8,337 nucleotides of DNA from an uncultured beta proteobacterium (GTDB taxonomy: Bacteria > Pseudomonadota > Gammaproteobacteria > Burkholderiales > Burkholderiaceae). Location: NCBI GenBank assembly GCA_903938955.1, contig CAJAFJ010000193.1, forward strand, positions 1-8,337, in the 5' to 3' direction. A program made the position numbers and the translations under genes. Below the pieces are notes generated by a model. That model made no database searches and was not told the origin of the DNA. It saw nothing but the letters and a program-made list of their open reading frames with translations. Shown in pieces: positions 1-6,548 of this stretch (its first letter is position 1; each line of letters opens with the position of its first letter).

Positions 1-30
1 ACCCAGCACCAGCAATGCGGGAACGCTCAT
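1..30 (-). CDS. hoxW: Hydrogenase maturation protease, first 10 codons only (probable HoxW)
   Basis: Only the N-terminus, MSVPALLVLG, is inside the window; the gene continues past the left edge. The start ATG overlaps the hoxH stop as ATGA, the same junction used elsewhere in this operon. A GGAGG lies immediately upstream, unusually close to the start. Peptidase M52 hydrogenase maturation proteases typically begin with a short hydrophobic strand ending LVLG, followed by a GN motif, which fits what is visible. In the Ralstonia eutropha soluble hydrogenase operon the gene after hoxH is hoxW, whose product removes the HoxH C-terminal peptide after nickel insertion. The assignment rests mainly on position plus ten residues, so another gene is possible. 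Confidence 0.6.
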   Translation of the reverse strand, partial: MSVPALLVLG

Positions 31-1541
31 GCCTCCAGACCGATGGCGCTGCTGATCTGGCGGTTGAGTTGGCCGTCGGAAGCTTTTTGCACCCGGTCCA
101 GCACCTGGCCCGCTGCATCCACCAGCGTCACATCCAGCGGCATCTGGCCCAGCGCATGGGTGGCGCAGGACAGGCAGGGGTCGTAGGCGCGTATCGCCAC
201 TTCGATGTGGTTGAGCAAGCCCTCGGTGAGCTCGTGGCCGCTGAGGAAGTCGCGCGCCACCGAGCGCACGGCCTCGTTCATGGCCTGGTTGTTGTGGGTG
301 GTGGAGACGATCAGGTTGCAGCGCGTGACCAGGTCGTCATCGCCCACGTCGTAGTCATGAATCAGCGTGCCGCGCGGTGCCTCGATGATGCCCACGCCAC
401 TGCGCTGGCGCACGCCGGTGGTCACCAGGTCGCCGGACAGCAACTCGGGGCGGTCGAGCAACTGGCCAATCACTTCGACGGCATGCAGCATCTCCACCAT
501 GCGCGCCCAGTGGTAGGCCAGCGTGGCATGCACCGGCTCGCCCTGGCCCCAGGCGACAAAGGCCTGGCGCTCGATTTCGGCGCGCTCGCTGGGGATGAAG
601 TCGCAGTTTTGCACCCGCGCCAGCGGCCCGACGCGGTACCAACCCTGCTCGCGCCCCAAGCTGCGCAAGTGCGGAAACTTCATGTAACTCCAGGCGCGCA
701 CTTCTTCTTCAATCAGGTCTCCGTAGTGCTGGTCGCTGACGCCATCGAACAGAATGCGACCATCGGCGTCGCGCACGCGCAGCACGCCGTCGTACAAATC
801 CATCGCCCCGTCAGCGCGCACCAGCGACAGCAGCTTGGATCTGAAACTTCCAAAGCTGTTGTACAGCGCCGGGTTTTGCGCGTGCAACTGTTTGGCAATA
901 TCCACCGCGTCTTGTGCCCATTGCAGCATGTGCGGCAGCTCGCGTTTGAGCGCATCGCGCTCCTCGACTGCGACCAGTTTGTTGACGCCGCCCGGCACCG
1001 CCCCGGTGCCATGGATGCGCTTGCCCGCAGTGATGCGGATGATTTCCTGGCCAAACTTGCGCAGAAAAATGCCTTTTTTTGCGATGTCGGGATGCGCCTG
1101 CGCCACGCCCACGATGTTGCGCTGCGCCACTTCAGAGTCAAAGCCAAACAGCAAATCAGGTGACGACAGATGAAAGAAGTGCAGCGCGTGCGACTGCAGC
1201 ATTTGCCCGTAATGCATCAAGCGGCGCACGGTCTCGGCGCTGGCGCTGATGGGCGTGGCGCCCACCACCCGGTCAAACGCCTTGGCCGCTGCCAGGTGGT
1301 GCGACACCGGGCAGATGCCGCACAGGCGCTGCACCATCACCGGCACCTCCCAGTAGGGCCGGCCTTCGATGAACTTCTCAAAACCGCGGAACTCGGTGAT
1401 GTGCAGGCGCACCTGTTGTACGCGGTTGTGCTCGTCCAGCAGCAGCGTCACCTTGCCGTGGCCTTCCACCCGGGTCACCGGGTCAATGGCCACGCGGCGC
1501 AGGCCTTCGGGGTGGGCGGCGGTTTCCAGCGCAAAAGTCAT
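27..1541 (-). CDS. hoxH: NAD-reducing [NiFe] hydrogenase large subunit HoxH
   Basis: This is the catalytic large subunit (504 aa) of the cytoplasmic bidirectional hydrogenase; it carries the NiFe(CN)2CO site that splits or forms H2. The N-terminal nickel motif RLCGICPVSHH is present (Cys74, Cys77), preceded by VTRVEGHG near residues 22-29. The C-terminal motif DPCLSCATH (Cys456, Cys459, His462) supplies the other two metal-binding cysteines. Known family biology predicts proteolytic removal of everything after His462. Here that tail is 42 residues, against 24 in the R. eutropha protein as I recall it, and it accounts for much of the extra overall length. The start is supported by AGGA seven bases upstream. 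The gene follows hoxY after 18 bases and overlaps the next gene by four bases, so it is part of one hoxFUYH transcript. Identification is secure; only the tail is unusual. Confidence 0.97.
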   Translation of the reverse strand: MTFALETAAHPEGLRRVAIDPVTRVEGHGKVTLLLDEHNRVQQVRLHITEFRGFEKFIEGRPYWEVPVMVQRLCGICPVSHHLAAAKAFDRVVGATPISASAETVRRLMHYGQMLQSHALHFFHLSSPDLLFGFDSEVAQRNIVGVAQAHPDIAKKGIFLRKFGQEIIRITAGKRIHGTGAVPGGVNKLVAVEERDALKRELPHMLQWAQDAVDIAKQLHAQNPALYNSFGSFRSKLLSLVRADGAMDLYDGVLRVRDADGRILFDGVSDQHYGDLIEEEVRAWSYMKFPHLRSLGREQGWYRVGPLARVQNCDFIPSERAEIERQAFVAWGQGEPVHATLAYHWARMVEMLHAVEVIGQLLDRPELLSGDLVTTGVRQRSGVGIIEAPRGTLIHDYDVGDDDLVTRCNLIVSTTHNNQAMNEAVRSVARDFLSGHELTEGLLNHIEVAIRAYDPCLSCATHALGQMPLDVTLVDAAGQVLDRVQKASDGQLNRQISSAIGLEA

Positions 1542-1548
1542 GGCAAAT

Positions 1549-1552
1549 TCCT
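1549..1552 (-). promoter_or_regulatory. Ribosome binding site of hoxH
   Basis: Read on the minus strand, AGGA lies seven bases before the hoxH ATG, in the only non-overlapping junction of the hox operon (18-base gap after the hoxY stop). It supports the ATG at 1541 as the start. Confidence 0.6.
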
Positions 1553-1559
1553 GGTGGGG

Positions 1560-2138
1560 CTAGTCATAGTGCATCAAGCCGTGGCCCAGGTGCGGCGTGC
1601 GCCCAGCCATGAGTTCGGTCAGAAAAACCCAGAACGCATCGGCCGAGGGCGGGCAGCCCGGCAGAAAATAATCCACATGCACCACCTCGTGGATCGGGTG
1701 CACCTGGTTCAGCGGCAGCGGCAGTTCGGGGTCGTTGGGCACCTGGCTGTGGGGGCTGATGCCGGTCTGGGTCACGTACACATCGCGCAGTAGCTGCCCG
1801 ACATCGAGCTGGTTGCGCTGGGCTGGCAGGCCGCCGTTGATGGCGCAGGCGCCCACGGCGACCAAAACTTTGCAGTGGGCGCGAAACTCGCGCAGCACCT
1901 GCACGTTCTCCGCGTTGCACAGGCCGCCTTCAATTAGGCCCACGTCGCAGCGGCCCATCGTTTTGATGTCGGTCAGCGGCGAGCGGTCGAATTCAACCAA
2001 CTCCAGCAACTGCAGCAAGCGCTCGTCAATGTCCAGAAACGACATGTGACAACCAAAGCAACCGGCCAGCGACACCGTGGCCAATTTCAGTTTGCGCGGG
2101 GCGTGTAGCAGCGGCGCCGCCATGAGGGTGGTCGTCAT
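1560..2138 (-). CDS. hoxY: NAD-reducing [NiFe] hydrogenase small subunit HoxY
   Basis: This is the small subunit (192 aa) of the hydrogenase module. It passes electrons between the HoxH active site and the HoxU/HoxF diaphorase through a single proximal [4Fe-4S] cluster. Four cysteines in the family pattern are visible: Cys27 and Cys30 in GCFGCHMSFLD, Cys98 in VGACAINGG, and Cys162 in FLPGCPPSAD. These match the four-Cys pattern of the Ralstonia homologue, and no further cluster motifs occur, as expected for this short class. There is no twin-arginine signal peptide, which agrees with a cytoplasmic soluble enzyme. The ATG overlaps the hoxU stop as ATGA, and a purine-rich GAGGGAGAG lies just upstream. 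The protein is slightly shorter than R. eutropha HoxY (about 209 aa), the difference being at the N-terminus. Confidence 0.96.
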   Translation of the reverse strand: MTTTLMAAPLLHAPRKLKLATVSLAGCFGCHMSFLDIDERLLQLLELVEFDRSPLTDIKTMGRCDVGLIEGGLCNAENVQVLREFRAHCKVLVAVGACAINGGLPAQRNQLDVGQLLRDVYVTQTGISPHSQVPNDPELPLPLNQVHPIHEVVHVDYFLPGCPPSADAFWVFLTELMAGRTPHLGHGLMHYD

Positions 2139-2866
2139 GGCAACTCTCCCTCGACCTGTTGCGACACCGGTTTGATATCAAAGCGGCGTTGCCCGATGGG
2201 GGTGGCAAAGCCGCGCCGCTTGGGCAAGATAGCACCCACCGGGCAGATGTTGGCAGCGCGGTCGCTGGCCAGCAGCGTGCTGTCCACCAGTCGGCCGCTG
2301 GGGCTGTTGACCAGCAGATGCGTGGCGATGCCGTGGCCGCCGATGGCAAACACCTGCTTGCCATCCACCTCGTCGCTGGCGCGCACGCACAAGCTGCACA
2401 AAATGCAGCGGTTCAGGTCCAGCCACACCTCCGCGTGGCGGGCATCGACGCGTCGGTCCGGGTAAAACTCCTCGAAGTACGGTCCTTCCATGTGCAGCTC
2501 ATAAGCCGTGGCTTGCAACAGGCAGTCGCCGCTTTTCTCGCATGACGGACAAAAGTGGTTGCCCTCGACAAACAGCATTTGCAGCAGCGTCTTACGCTGG
2601 GCGTTGAGTTCGTCGGTGTTGCTTTCAACCGTTAAACCGGTGGCCGCTTGCACCGTGCAGGCGGCCCCGCTGCGCCCGTTGACATGGACCGTGCACAGGC
2701 GGCACGAGCCGTTGGCTGAAAAGTCCGGGTGCCAGCACAGGTGCGGAATATAGTGCCCGGCATTCGTCGCGGCTTGCAGCAGCGTGTCGCCGGGGGCAAA
2801 CACAACCGACTTTCCATCCAGCAAAAACGTGCCCGCGCTCAGGGCATCAATGCGCTCGTGACTCAT
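2135..2866 (-). CDS. hoxU: NAD-reducing hydrogenase diaphorase subunit HoxU (iron-sulfur)
   Basis: This NuoG-N-terminus-like iron-sulfur subunit (243 aa) wires HoxY to HoxF. It has a [2Fe-2S] ferredoxin fold with Cys44, Cys55, Cys58 and Cys70. Next comes a His/Cys-ligated [4Fe-4S] motif with His104, Cys106, Cys109 and Cys115 (NHFCPSCEKSGDC). A second [4Fe-4S] set follows at Cys154, Cys157, Cys160 and Cys208 (NRCILCSLC and ICPVGAI). All ligands look intact. Length agrees with R. eutropha HoxU (about 234 aa). The ATG overlaps the hoxF stop by four bases and has GGAG eight bases upstream. Its place between hoxF and hoxY is the standard order, which favours HoxU over a formate dehydrogenase or Nuo paralogue. 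Confidence 0.95.
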   Translation of the reverse strand: MSHERIDALSAGTFLLDGKSVVFAPGDTLLQAATNAGHYIPHLCWHPDFSANGSCRLCTVHVNGRSGAACTVQAATGLTVESNTDELNAQRKTLLQMLFVEGNHFCPSCEKSGDCLLQATAYELHMEGPYFEEFYPDRRVDARHAEVWLDLNRCILCSLCVRASDEVDGKQVFAIGGHGIATHLLVNSPSGRLVDSTLLASDRAANICPVGAILPKRRGFATPIGQRRFDIKPVSQQVEGELP

Positions 2867-4653
2867 GCCAGATTCTCCAGGTGGGCGCCCGTATCGTCAC
2901 GGCCGGTGACGCGCCGGGCTTGCGACAACTCGGCATCCAGGTCAAAACCTGGGGCGAAGTGCCGCGCGGTCAGATGCCGTTCATACGCCGGGCGAAATTT
3001 GGCGATGGTGTCGCGCAGCGGGTTGCAGGCGGCCGCGCCCAAGCCGCAGTGGGTGGTGCCGTGCATGAGTTTGTCCAGTTCGTACAGCACCTGCACGTCT
3101 TCGCTGGACCCGTAGCCGTTTTTGAGTTTGTCCATGCGCCGCACCACCAGTTCGGTGCCAACCCGGCAAGGCGTGCAAAAGCCGCAGCTCTCGTGGGCAA
3201 AAAACTGGGCGAAATTGCGCGCTACTTCAAACATGTCGCGCGAGCGGTCAAACACCATGAAGGCGCCCGCCGTGGGCACGTCTTCAAAACCGATGCGCCG
3301 GTCAAACTCCGAGGCCGACAGGCACACGCCCGACGGCCCGCCGACCTGCACGGCCTGCGTGTCGCGGGCGCCGCAGTCTTCCAGAATGCGGCCAATGCGG
3401 GTGCCAAACGGGTACTCGTACAAACCGGGCCGTTCGCAATCGCCCGACACCGAGTGAATCTTGGTGCCTGTGGATGGCGCCGTGCCAATGCCCGCCCACC
3501 AGGCGCCACCGTGGACGGCAATGTGGGTGGCGGCGCTGAAAGTTTCCACATTGTTGACCGTGGTCGGTTGCCCCAGATAACCGCACGTCACCGGAAAGGG
3601 CGGGCGGATGCGTGGCGTGCCGCGTTGGCCCTCCAGCGACTCGATCAGCGCCGACTCTTCGCCGCACACATAAGCGCCGGCGCCGACGTGAATCTCGATG
3701 TCAAAGTCAAAACCGGTGTGGCCCTGAATGGCTGTGCCTAGCAAGCCCTGCTGGCGCCTGCGCTGTAGCACCGATTGCAAGTGCTCCAGCAAGTAGCTGT
3801 ATTCGCCGCGCAGGTAGATCAGCCCGTGCCGGGCGCCCACCACGTAGGCGGCAATCGTCATGCCCTCCAGCACGGTGTCGGCATAACTGCTGAGCAGCAC
3901 GCGGTCTTTGAAGGTGCCGGGCTCGCCCTCATCCGCATTGCACACCACGTAATGCTGGGCGCCGGGGGCGTTGCGGCACAGCTGCCATTTGGTGCCGGTG
4001 GCATAACCCGCGCCGCCCCGGCCGCGCAACTTGGCGCGTTTAATGTCCTCCAGCATGGCGTGCGGCCCGCGTGCCAGCGCGGCGGCAATCCCTGCCCCCG
4101 GCGCCGGTTGCGGGCCGAGTTTGACATCGGCCAGGCGAATCGAATCTTCCACGCGCGACCACTCCGCGGGCCACTGGGTGGGCGGCACCTGCTGCTCAAT
4201 CAGCGCCGCCATCTGCTCAATGCGCTCGGGCGTCAGCCGGGTAACAACCTGCTGCTGGTTGATGAGCACCGCCGGCCCCTGCTCACATAACCCGGTGCAG
4301 GAGGTGGTGGTGATGCTGACGCGGCCATCCGCGCGCATCTGATGCGGCGCGACCTTGAGCAAGCGGCACAGCTGTTGCAGCAGCGCTTCGCTGCCCAGCA
4401 GCCGGTCGGTGATGTTGTCGCTGAACAGCACGCGGTAAGCGCCCACTGGCTGGGTGTGAAAAAAACGGTAAAACCCGGCCACGCCCTCGACATGCGCGAG
4501 GGTCAAGCCCAGTGTACGGGCGATGTGGCTCAGCTCATCACGCGGTAGCCAGCCCGTCAGGCACTGTGTTTCACGCAGGATTTGTACCAATGCGTGTGGG
4601 TCGCGACCGTAGCGGGAAAGCACTTGGTCCAATGCATTGTTGACGATCATCAT
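2863..4653 (-). CDS. hoxF: NAD-reducing hydrogenase diaphorase subunit HoxF (NuoE-NuoF fusion)
   Basis: This is the NAD(H)- and FMN-binding subunit of the soluble hydrogenase, 596 aa from the chosen start (R. eutropha about 602). Residues 1 to about 150 form a NuoE-like thioredoxin-fold domain; the rest is NuoF-like. Visible motifs are the glycine-rich GRGGAG near 211-216, NADEGEPGTFKDR near 239-251 (FMN/NAD site), GAGAYVCGEESALIES near 324-339, and the [4Fe-4S] ligands Cys490, Cys493, Cys496 (ESCGFCTPC) and Cys536 (HCGLG). The NuoE domain keeps only the second cysteine pair (SCTGLC, Cys119 and Cys123); the expected first pair is absent. The frame is open back to a TTG at 4707, but the ATG at 4653 has AGGG five bases upstream and fits the usual N-terminus. 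A second ATG follows directly at 4650. This is the first gene of the hox operon, preceded by a candidate promoter and leader hairpin. Confidence 0.95.
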   Translation of the reverse strand: MMIVNNALDQVLSRYGRDPHALVQILRETQCLTGWLPRDELSHIARTLGLTLAHVEGVAGFYRFFHTQPVGAYRVLFSDNITDRLLGSEALLQQLCRLLKVAPHQMRADGRVSITTTSCTGLCEQGPAVLINQQQVVTRLTPERIEQMAALIEQQVPPTQWPAEWSRVEDSIRLADVKLGPQPAPGAGIAAALARGPHAMLEDIKRAKLRGRGGAGYATGTKWQLCRNAPGAQHYVVCNADEGEPGTFKDRVLLSSYADTVLEGMTIAAYVVGARHGLIYLRGEYSYLLEHLQSVLQRRRQQGLLGTAIQGHTGFDFDIEIHVGAGAYVCGEESALIESLEGQRGTPRIRPPFPVTCGYLGQPTTVNNVETFSAATHIAVHGGAWWAGIGTAPSTGTKIHSVSGDCERPGLYEYPFGTRIGRILEDCGARDTQAVQVGGPSGVCLSASEFDRRIGFEDVPTAGAFMVFDRSRDMFEVARNFAQFFAHESCGFCTPCRVGTELVVRRMDKLKNGYGSSEDVQVLYELDKLMHGTTHCGLGAAACNPLRDTIAKFRPAYERHLTARHFAPGFDLDAELSQARRVTGRDDTGAHLENLA

Positions 4654-4658
4654 GCCCA

Positions 4659-4662
4659 CCCT
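4659..4662 (-). promoter_or_regulatory. Ribosome binding site of hoxF
   Basis: AGGG on the minus strand lies five bases before the ATG at 4653 and eight before the ATG at 4650. It decides the start in favour of this ATG pair and against the TTG at 4707, which lies at about the predicted transcript start and has no such motif. Confidence 0.55.
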
Positions 4663-4674
4663 GTCGCTTGAGAA

Positions 4675-4695
4675 ACACCTCTTGATGTGAGGTGT
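4675..4695 (-). promoter_or_regulatory. Perfect inverted repeat in the hoxF leader (hairpin or operator)
   Basis: ACACCTC and GAGGTGT form a perfect 7-bp stem around a 7-base loop, ending 21 bases before the hoxF ATG. It lies between the candidate -10 box and the ribosome binding site, so it would be in the transcript leader. No run of U follows, so it is not an intrinsic terminator. It could be an RNA hairpin affecting translation or a dyad operator for a repressor. It does not match the FNR or CRP consensus, although half-site-like TTGAT and TGTGA occur in it. Confidence 0.5.
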
Positions 4696-4712
4696 CGAAG
4701 CTGACAATTTAA

Positions 4713-4741
4713 ATCATGCGTCAGCAAAGCGCAACTGACAA
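4713..4741 (-). promoter_or_regulatory. Candidate sigma70 promoter for the hox operon
   Basis: On the minus strand, TTGTCA (5 of 6 to the -35 consensus) and CATGAT (4 of 6 to the -10 consensus) are separated by exactly 17 bases. Transcription would start near 4706, giving a leader of about 53 bases that holds the hairpin at 4675-4695 and the hoxF ribosome binding site. The heptamer TTGTCAG recurs at 4701-4707 just past the -10 box. I found no sigma54 -24/-12 element with correct spacing, although R. eutropha hox promoters use sigma54. The call is a consensus match only. Confidence 0.4.
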
Positions 4742-4785
4742 GGGACAAGGAATGAGCGCGCTGAATCTGCTTTTTGCCGGGCTGA

Positions 4786-5337
4786 TCAGCGGCTGCGCCC
4801 CGCCTTGTATTTGCCGCTGCCCGCGCCAATCACGCCATCGGCCTGGGCCAGACGCGCCATCGCCTTGGCCGCGTGGGCGTGGGTGATGGCCAGGCCCAGC
4901 GCGTCGGCCGCGTCCGGCCCCGGCAAGCCGGGCAGGTTGAGCAGACGGCGCACCATCTCCTGAATCTGGGTTTTGTCGGCCCGACCGTAGCCCACCACCG
5001 CCTGTTTCATTTGCAGCGCGGTGTACTCGGCCACAGGCAAGTCGCTGAAGACCAGTGCCGTCACGCACGCTCCTCGCGCCTGACCCAGCAACAAGGTGGA
5101 CTGCGGGTTGACGTTGACGAACACGATCTCGACCGAGGCCGAATCGGGTTCGTAGCGACTGACGACTTCGCGAATGCCGTCAAACAAAATTTTGAGCCGC
5201 GCCGGCAACTGGCCGCGTTCAATGAACTTGGTGGTGTTGATGGTGCCGCTGGCCACATAAGTCAGCTCGGAGCCCGCCACATCAATCAAGCCAAAGCCGG
5301 TGGTGCGCAAGCCGGGGTCAATGCCTAGGATTCTCAT
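4786..5337 (-). CDS. ruvC: Crossover junction endodeoxyribonuclease RuvC
   Basis: This Holliday junction resolvase (183 aa; E. coli 173) cuts four-way junctions in recombinational repair, working with the RuvAB branch-migration motor. The RNase H-like fold's four catalytic acids are visible: Asp7 in GIDPG, Glu70 in ASVEIVFVN, and Asp142 and Asp145 in [13 protein letters not shown]. They correspond to E. coli Asp7, Glu66, Asp138 and Asp141. The conserved QARG segment (residues 86-89) and the [11 protein letters not shown] segment (115-125) are present. The start ATG encodes MRILGIDPG, the canonical N-terminus, although no clear ribosome binding site precedes it. ruvA and ruvB do not follow; hoxF does, after 132 bases. 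A chromosomal housekeeping gene with intact motifs; function is very likely retained. Confidence 0.97.
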   Translation of the reverse strand: MRILGIDPGLRTTGFGLIDVAGSELTYVASGTINTTKFIERGQLPARLKILFDGIREVVSRYEPDSASVEIVFVNVNPQSTLLLGQARGACVTALVFSDLPVAEYTALQMKQAVVGYGRADKTQIQEMVRRLLNLPGLPGPDAADALGLAITHAHAAKAMARLAQADGVIGAGSGKYKAGRSR

Positions 5338-5339
5338 GG

Positions 5340-5402
5340 GCTATGTTTTAGTGGCTGCTTGCGCATATTCCACGGGGGTTAGAGGGCGTTTTTGCTTGAA
5401 AT
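5340..5402. repeat. Candidate dispersed intergenic repeat (Comamonadaceae-type)
   Basis: This stretch fills most of the gap between ruvC and the upstream gene. On the plus strand it reads GGCTATG followed by a T-rich stretch, then GGCTGCTTGCGCATATTCCACG, GGGTTAGAGGGC and TTTTTGCTTGAAA. From memory, near-identical sequences of this layout recur many times between genes in Rhodoferax, Polaromonas and Acidovorax genomes. No second copy lies in this window, so the repeat status is not shown here. A short GTGG/CCAC stem is possible. It abuts the ruvC start and would form its leader. It is bounded roughly. Confidence 0.4.
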
Positions 5403-5426
5403 TAGTGCTTGCTGTTCCGTGCGAAC

Positions 5427-6524
5427 TCATTCTGCAGCCCCCTCAACGTTGCCTAACTCCCGCTCAATCTGTTCGATGCTGGGTAATTTGGATGCCAACG
5501 CTGAGGGTAGCGCACGGGTCAGCTCGAAGGTGGAAATGCCAATCGGTTTGTCCACGCCACGCAGGGCGTATTCGGCAATCACCGCGTTTTGCTGCTGACA
5601 AAGAATGAGCCCAATAATCGGTGCGTCTTGCGCGTGTTTGAGGACATCGTCCACCACGCTGCAATAAAAATTCATCTTGCCCGCATATTCCGGTTTGAAC
5701 GCGCCGCGTTTGAGTTCAATGACGACAAAGCAGCGCAACCGCAGGTGATAGAACAGCAGGTCGATATAAAAATCTTGTCCACCAATGTCGATGTGGTGCT
5801 GCCGCCCGACGAATGCAAACCCTTGCCCCAGTTCCAGCAGAAATTTTTCCAGGTGCCGGATCAAACCCGTTTCCAACTCGCGCTCGTGAAATGGTTCTGA
5901 CAAGGTTAAAAAGTCGAAAAGATAAGGATCTTTCAGCGCTTGCTGCACCAAATCAGACTGCGGTGGCGGTAGTTTTTTCTCGAAATTGCTGGTGGCTTTT
6001 CCTTGGCGGGCGTGAGCGGTCGACTCGATCTGAAGCTGCAGAATGTTCCGGCTCCAGCCGTTTGACAGGGTTGCCTGCATATACCAGCGACGAGTCGCTG
6101 TGTCCTTGATTTTTTCAATCAACAGCAGGTGATGCCCCCAAGGGATGGCCGTGACCAATTCGGGGGTAAAAAGTGTTGAAGGCGGTGGCGGTTTTTCAGT
6201 CGTGTCTATTTGTGCCACAGCTTGTGGCACAAATTCCAGTGAACGGTATTCGCGATAAAAAGCCAGCATTCGCTTGATGTTTCGCTCTGAAAATCCCTTT
6301 TCTTCAGGCAACTCATTGCGAATATCAAGTGCCAGCCTGGGGATGACCGCAGTGCCCCAGCCTTCAGCGTTCTGGCGGACGTCCAGCATCTGCCCGATTT
6401 CCCAATACAGGCGAATCAACTCCGCATTAACTGCCAACACCGCCCGCGTTTGGGCTTGGCCGATACGTTTCTTGATATCGGAAAGTAGTCCGAGATAGTG
6501 CGTTGGGTTGGGTAGCTGGTTCAT
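5427..6524 (-). CDS. YhcG/DUF1016-family PD-(D/E)XK nuclease-like protein
   Basis: This is a cytoplasmic protein of 365 aa from the chosen ATG, close to the usual length of YhcG-like proteins. The N-terminal YhcG_N (DUF1016_N) helical domain covers about residues 10-155, including LYWEIGQML and FSERNIKRMLAFYREY. The C-terminal PD-(D/E)XK nuclease domain covers about 185-340; its core is DFYIDLLFYH (Asp255) followed by VVIELKRG (Glu270, Lys272). No catalytic residue appears lost. The frame is open back to a TTG at 6542, but the ATG at 6524 is preferred; neither has a clear ribosome binding site. It follows the DUF5655 gene by 24 bases and is probably co-transcribed. A proline-rich linker sits just before the PWGHH motif that marks these proteins. 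Substrate and role are unknown; the family often lies in defence or restriction neighbourhoods. Confidence 0.88.
   Translation of the reverse strand: MNQLPNPTHYLGLLSDIKKRIGQAQTRAVLAVNAELIRLYWEIGQMLDVRQNAEGWGTAVIPRLALDIRNELPEEKGFSERNIKRMLAFYREYRSLEFVPQAVAQIDTTEKPPPPSTLFTPELVTAIPWGHHLLLIEKIKDTATRRWYMQATLSNGWSRNILQLQIESTAHARQGKATSNFEKKLPPPQSDLVQQALKDPYLFDFLTLSEPFHERELETGLIRHLEKFLLELGQGFAFVGRQHHIDIGGQDFYIDLLFYHLRLRCFVVIELKRGAFKPEYAGKMNFYCSVVDDVLKHAQDAPIIGLILCQQQNAVIAEYALRGVDKPIGISTFELTRALPSALASKLPSIEQIERELGNVEGAAE
6208..6234. repeat. Perfect 12-bp inverted repeat inside the DUF1016 gene
   Basis: ATTTGTGCCACA and TGTGGCACAAAT are perfect inverted copies separated by three bases (GCT), giving a 27-base dyad. 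It lies entirely within the coding sequence and encodes part of EFVPQAVAQI, at the join of the N-terminal domain and the linker before the nuclease domain. A stem this long and tight is not expected by chance in 8 kb. It could fold in mRNA, act as a protein-binding dyad, or be a trace of a small palindromic insertion. Confidence 0.7.
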
Positions 6525-6548
6525 TTCGATCAATCGGTTCAAGTCGAT

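Noticed and set aside
976..995. GC-rich GGCACCG/CGGTGCC inverted repeat within hoxH.
   Set aside because: Such short GC-rich dyads are common in coding DNA of this composition, and it encodes conserved HoxH sequence.
15..1163. Long plus-strand open frame of 382 codons opposite hoxH.
   Set aside because: It is the antisense of a well-identified conserved gene in GC-rich DNA; its His/Ala/Arg-rich translation resembles no family I know.
2881..3741. Long plus-strand open frame opposite hoxF.
   Set aside because: Antisense shadow of the NuoF-like part of hoxF, with no recognisable motif.
4654..4707. TTG at 4707 as the start of hoxF, adding 18 residues.
   Set aside because: No ribosome binding site supports it, it lies at about the predicted transcript start, and the added residues do not fit the usual HoxF N-terminus.
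4708..4750. Possible sigma54 promoter upstream of hoxF (TGTCAG with a downstream TTGC).
   Set aside because: The -24 and -12 elements are two bases too far apart and the GG of the -24 element is missing.
4781..4790. GCTGATCAGC palindrome at the ruvC stop as a terminator stem.
   Set aside because: The 10-bp palindrome has no loop, the flanks do not pair, and no U run follows on the minus-strand transcript.
4752..4886. Plus-strand small ORF starting [15 protein letters not shown] with an upstream AGGGACAAGGA, resembling a lipoprotein signal.
   Set aside because: Most of it lies antisense to the end of ruvC, it continues as arginine/proline-rich sequence typical of a shadow frame, and its length (about 44 codons) gives no domain support.
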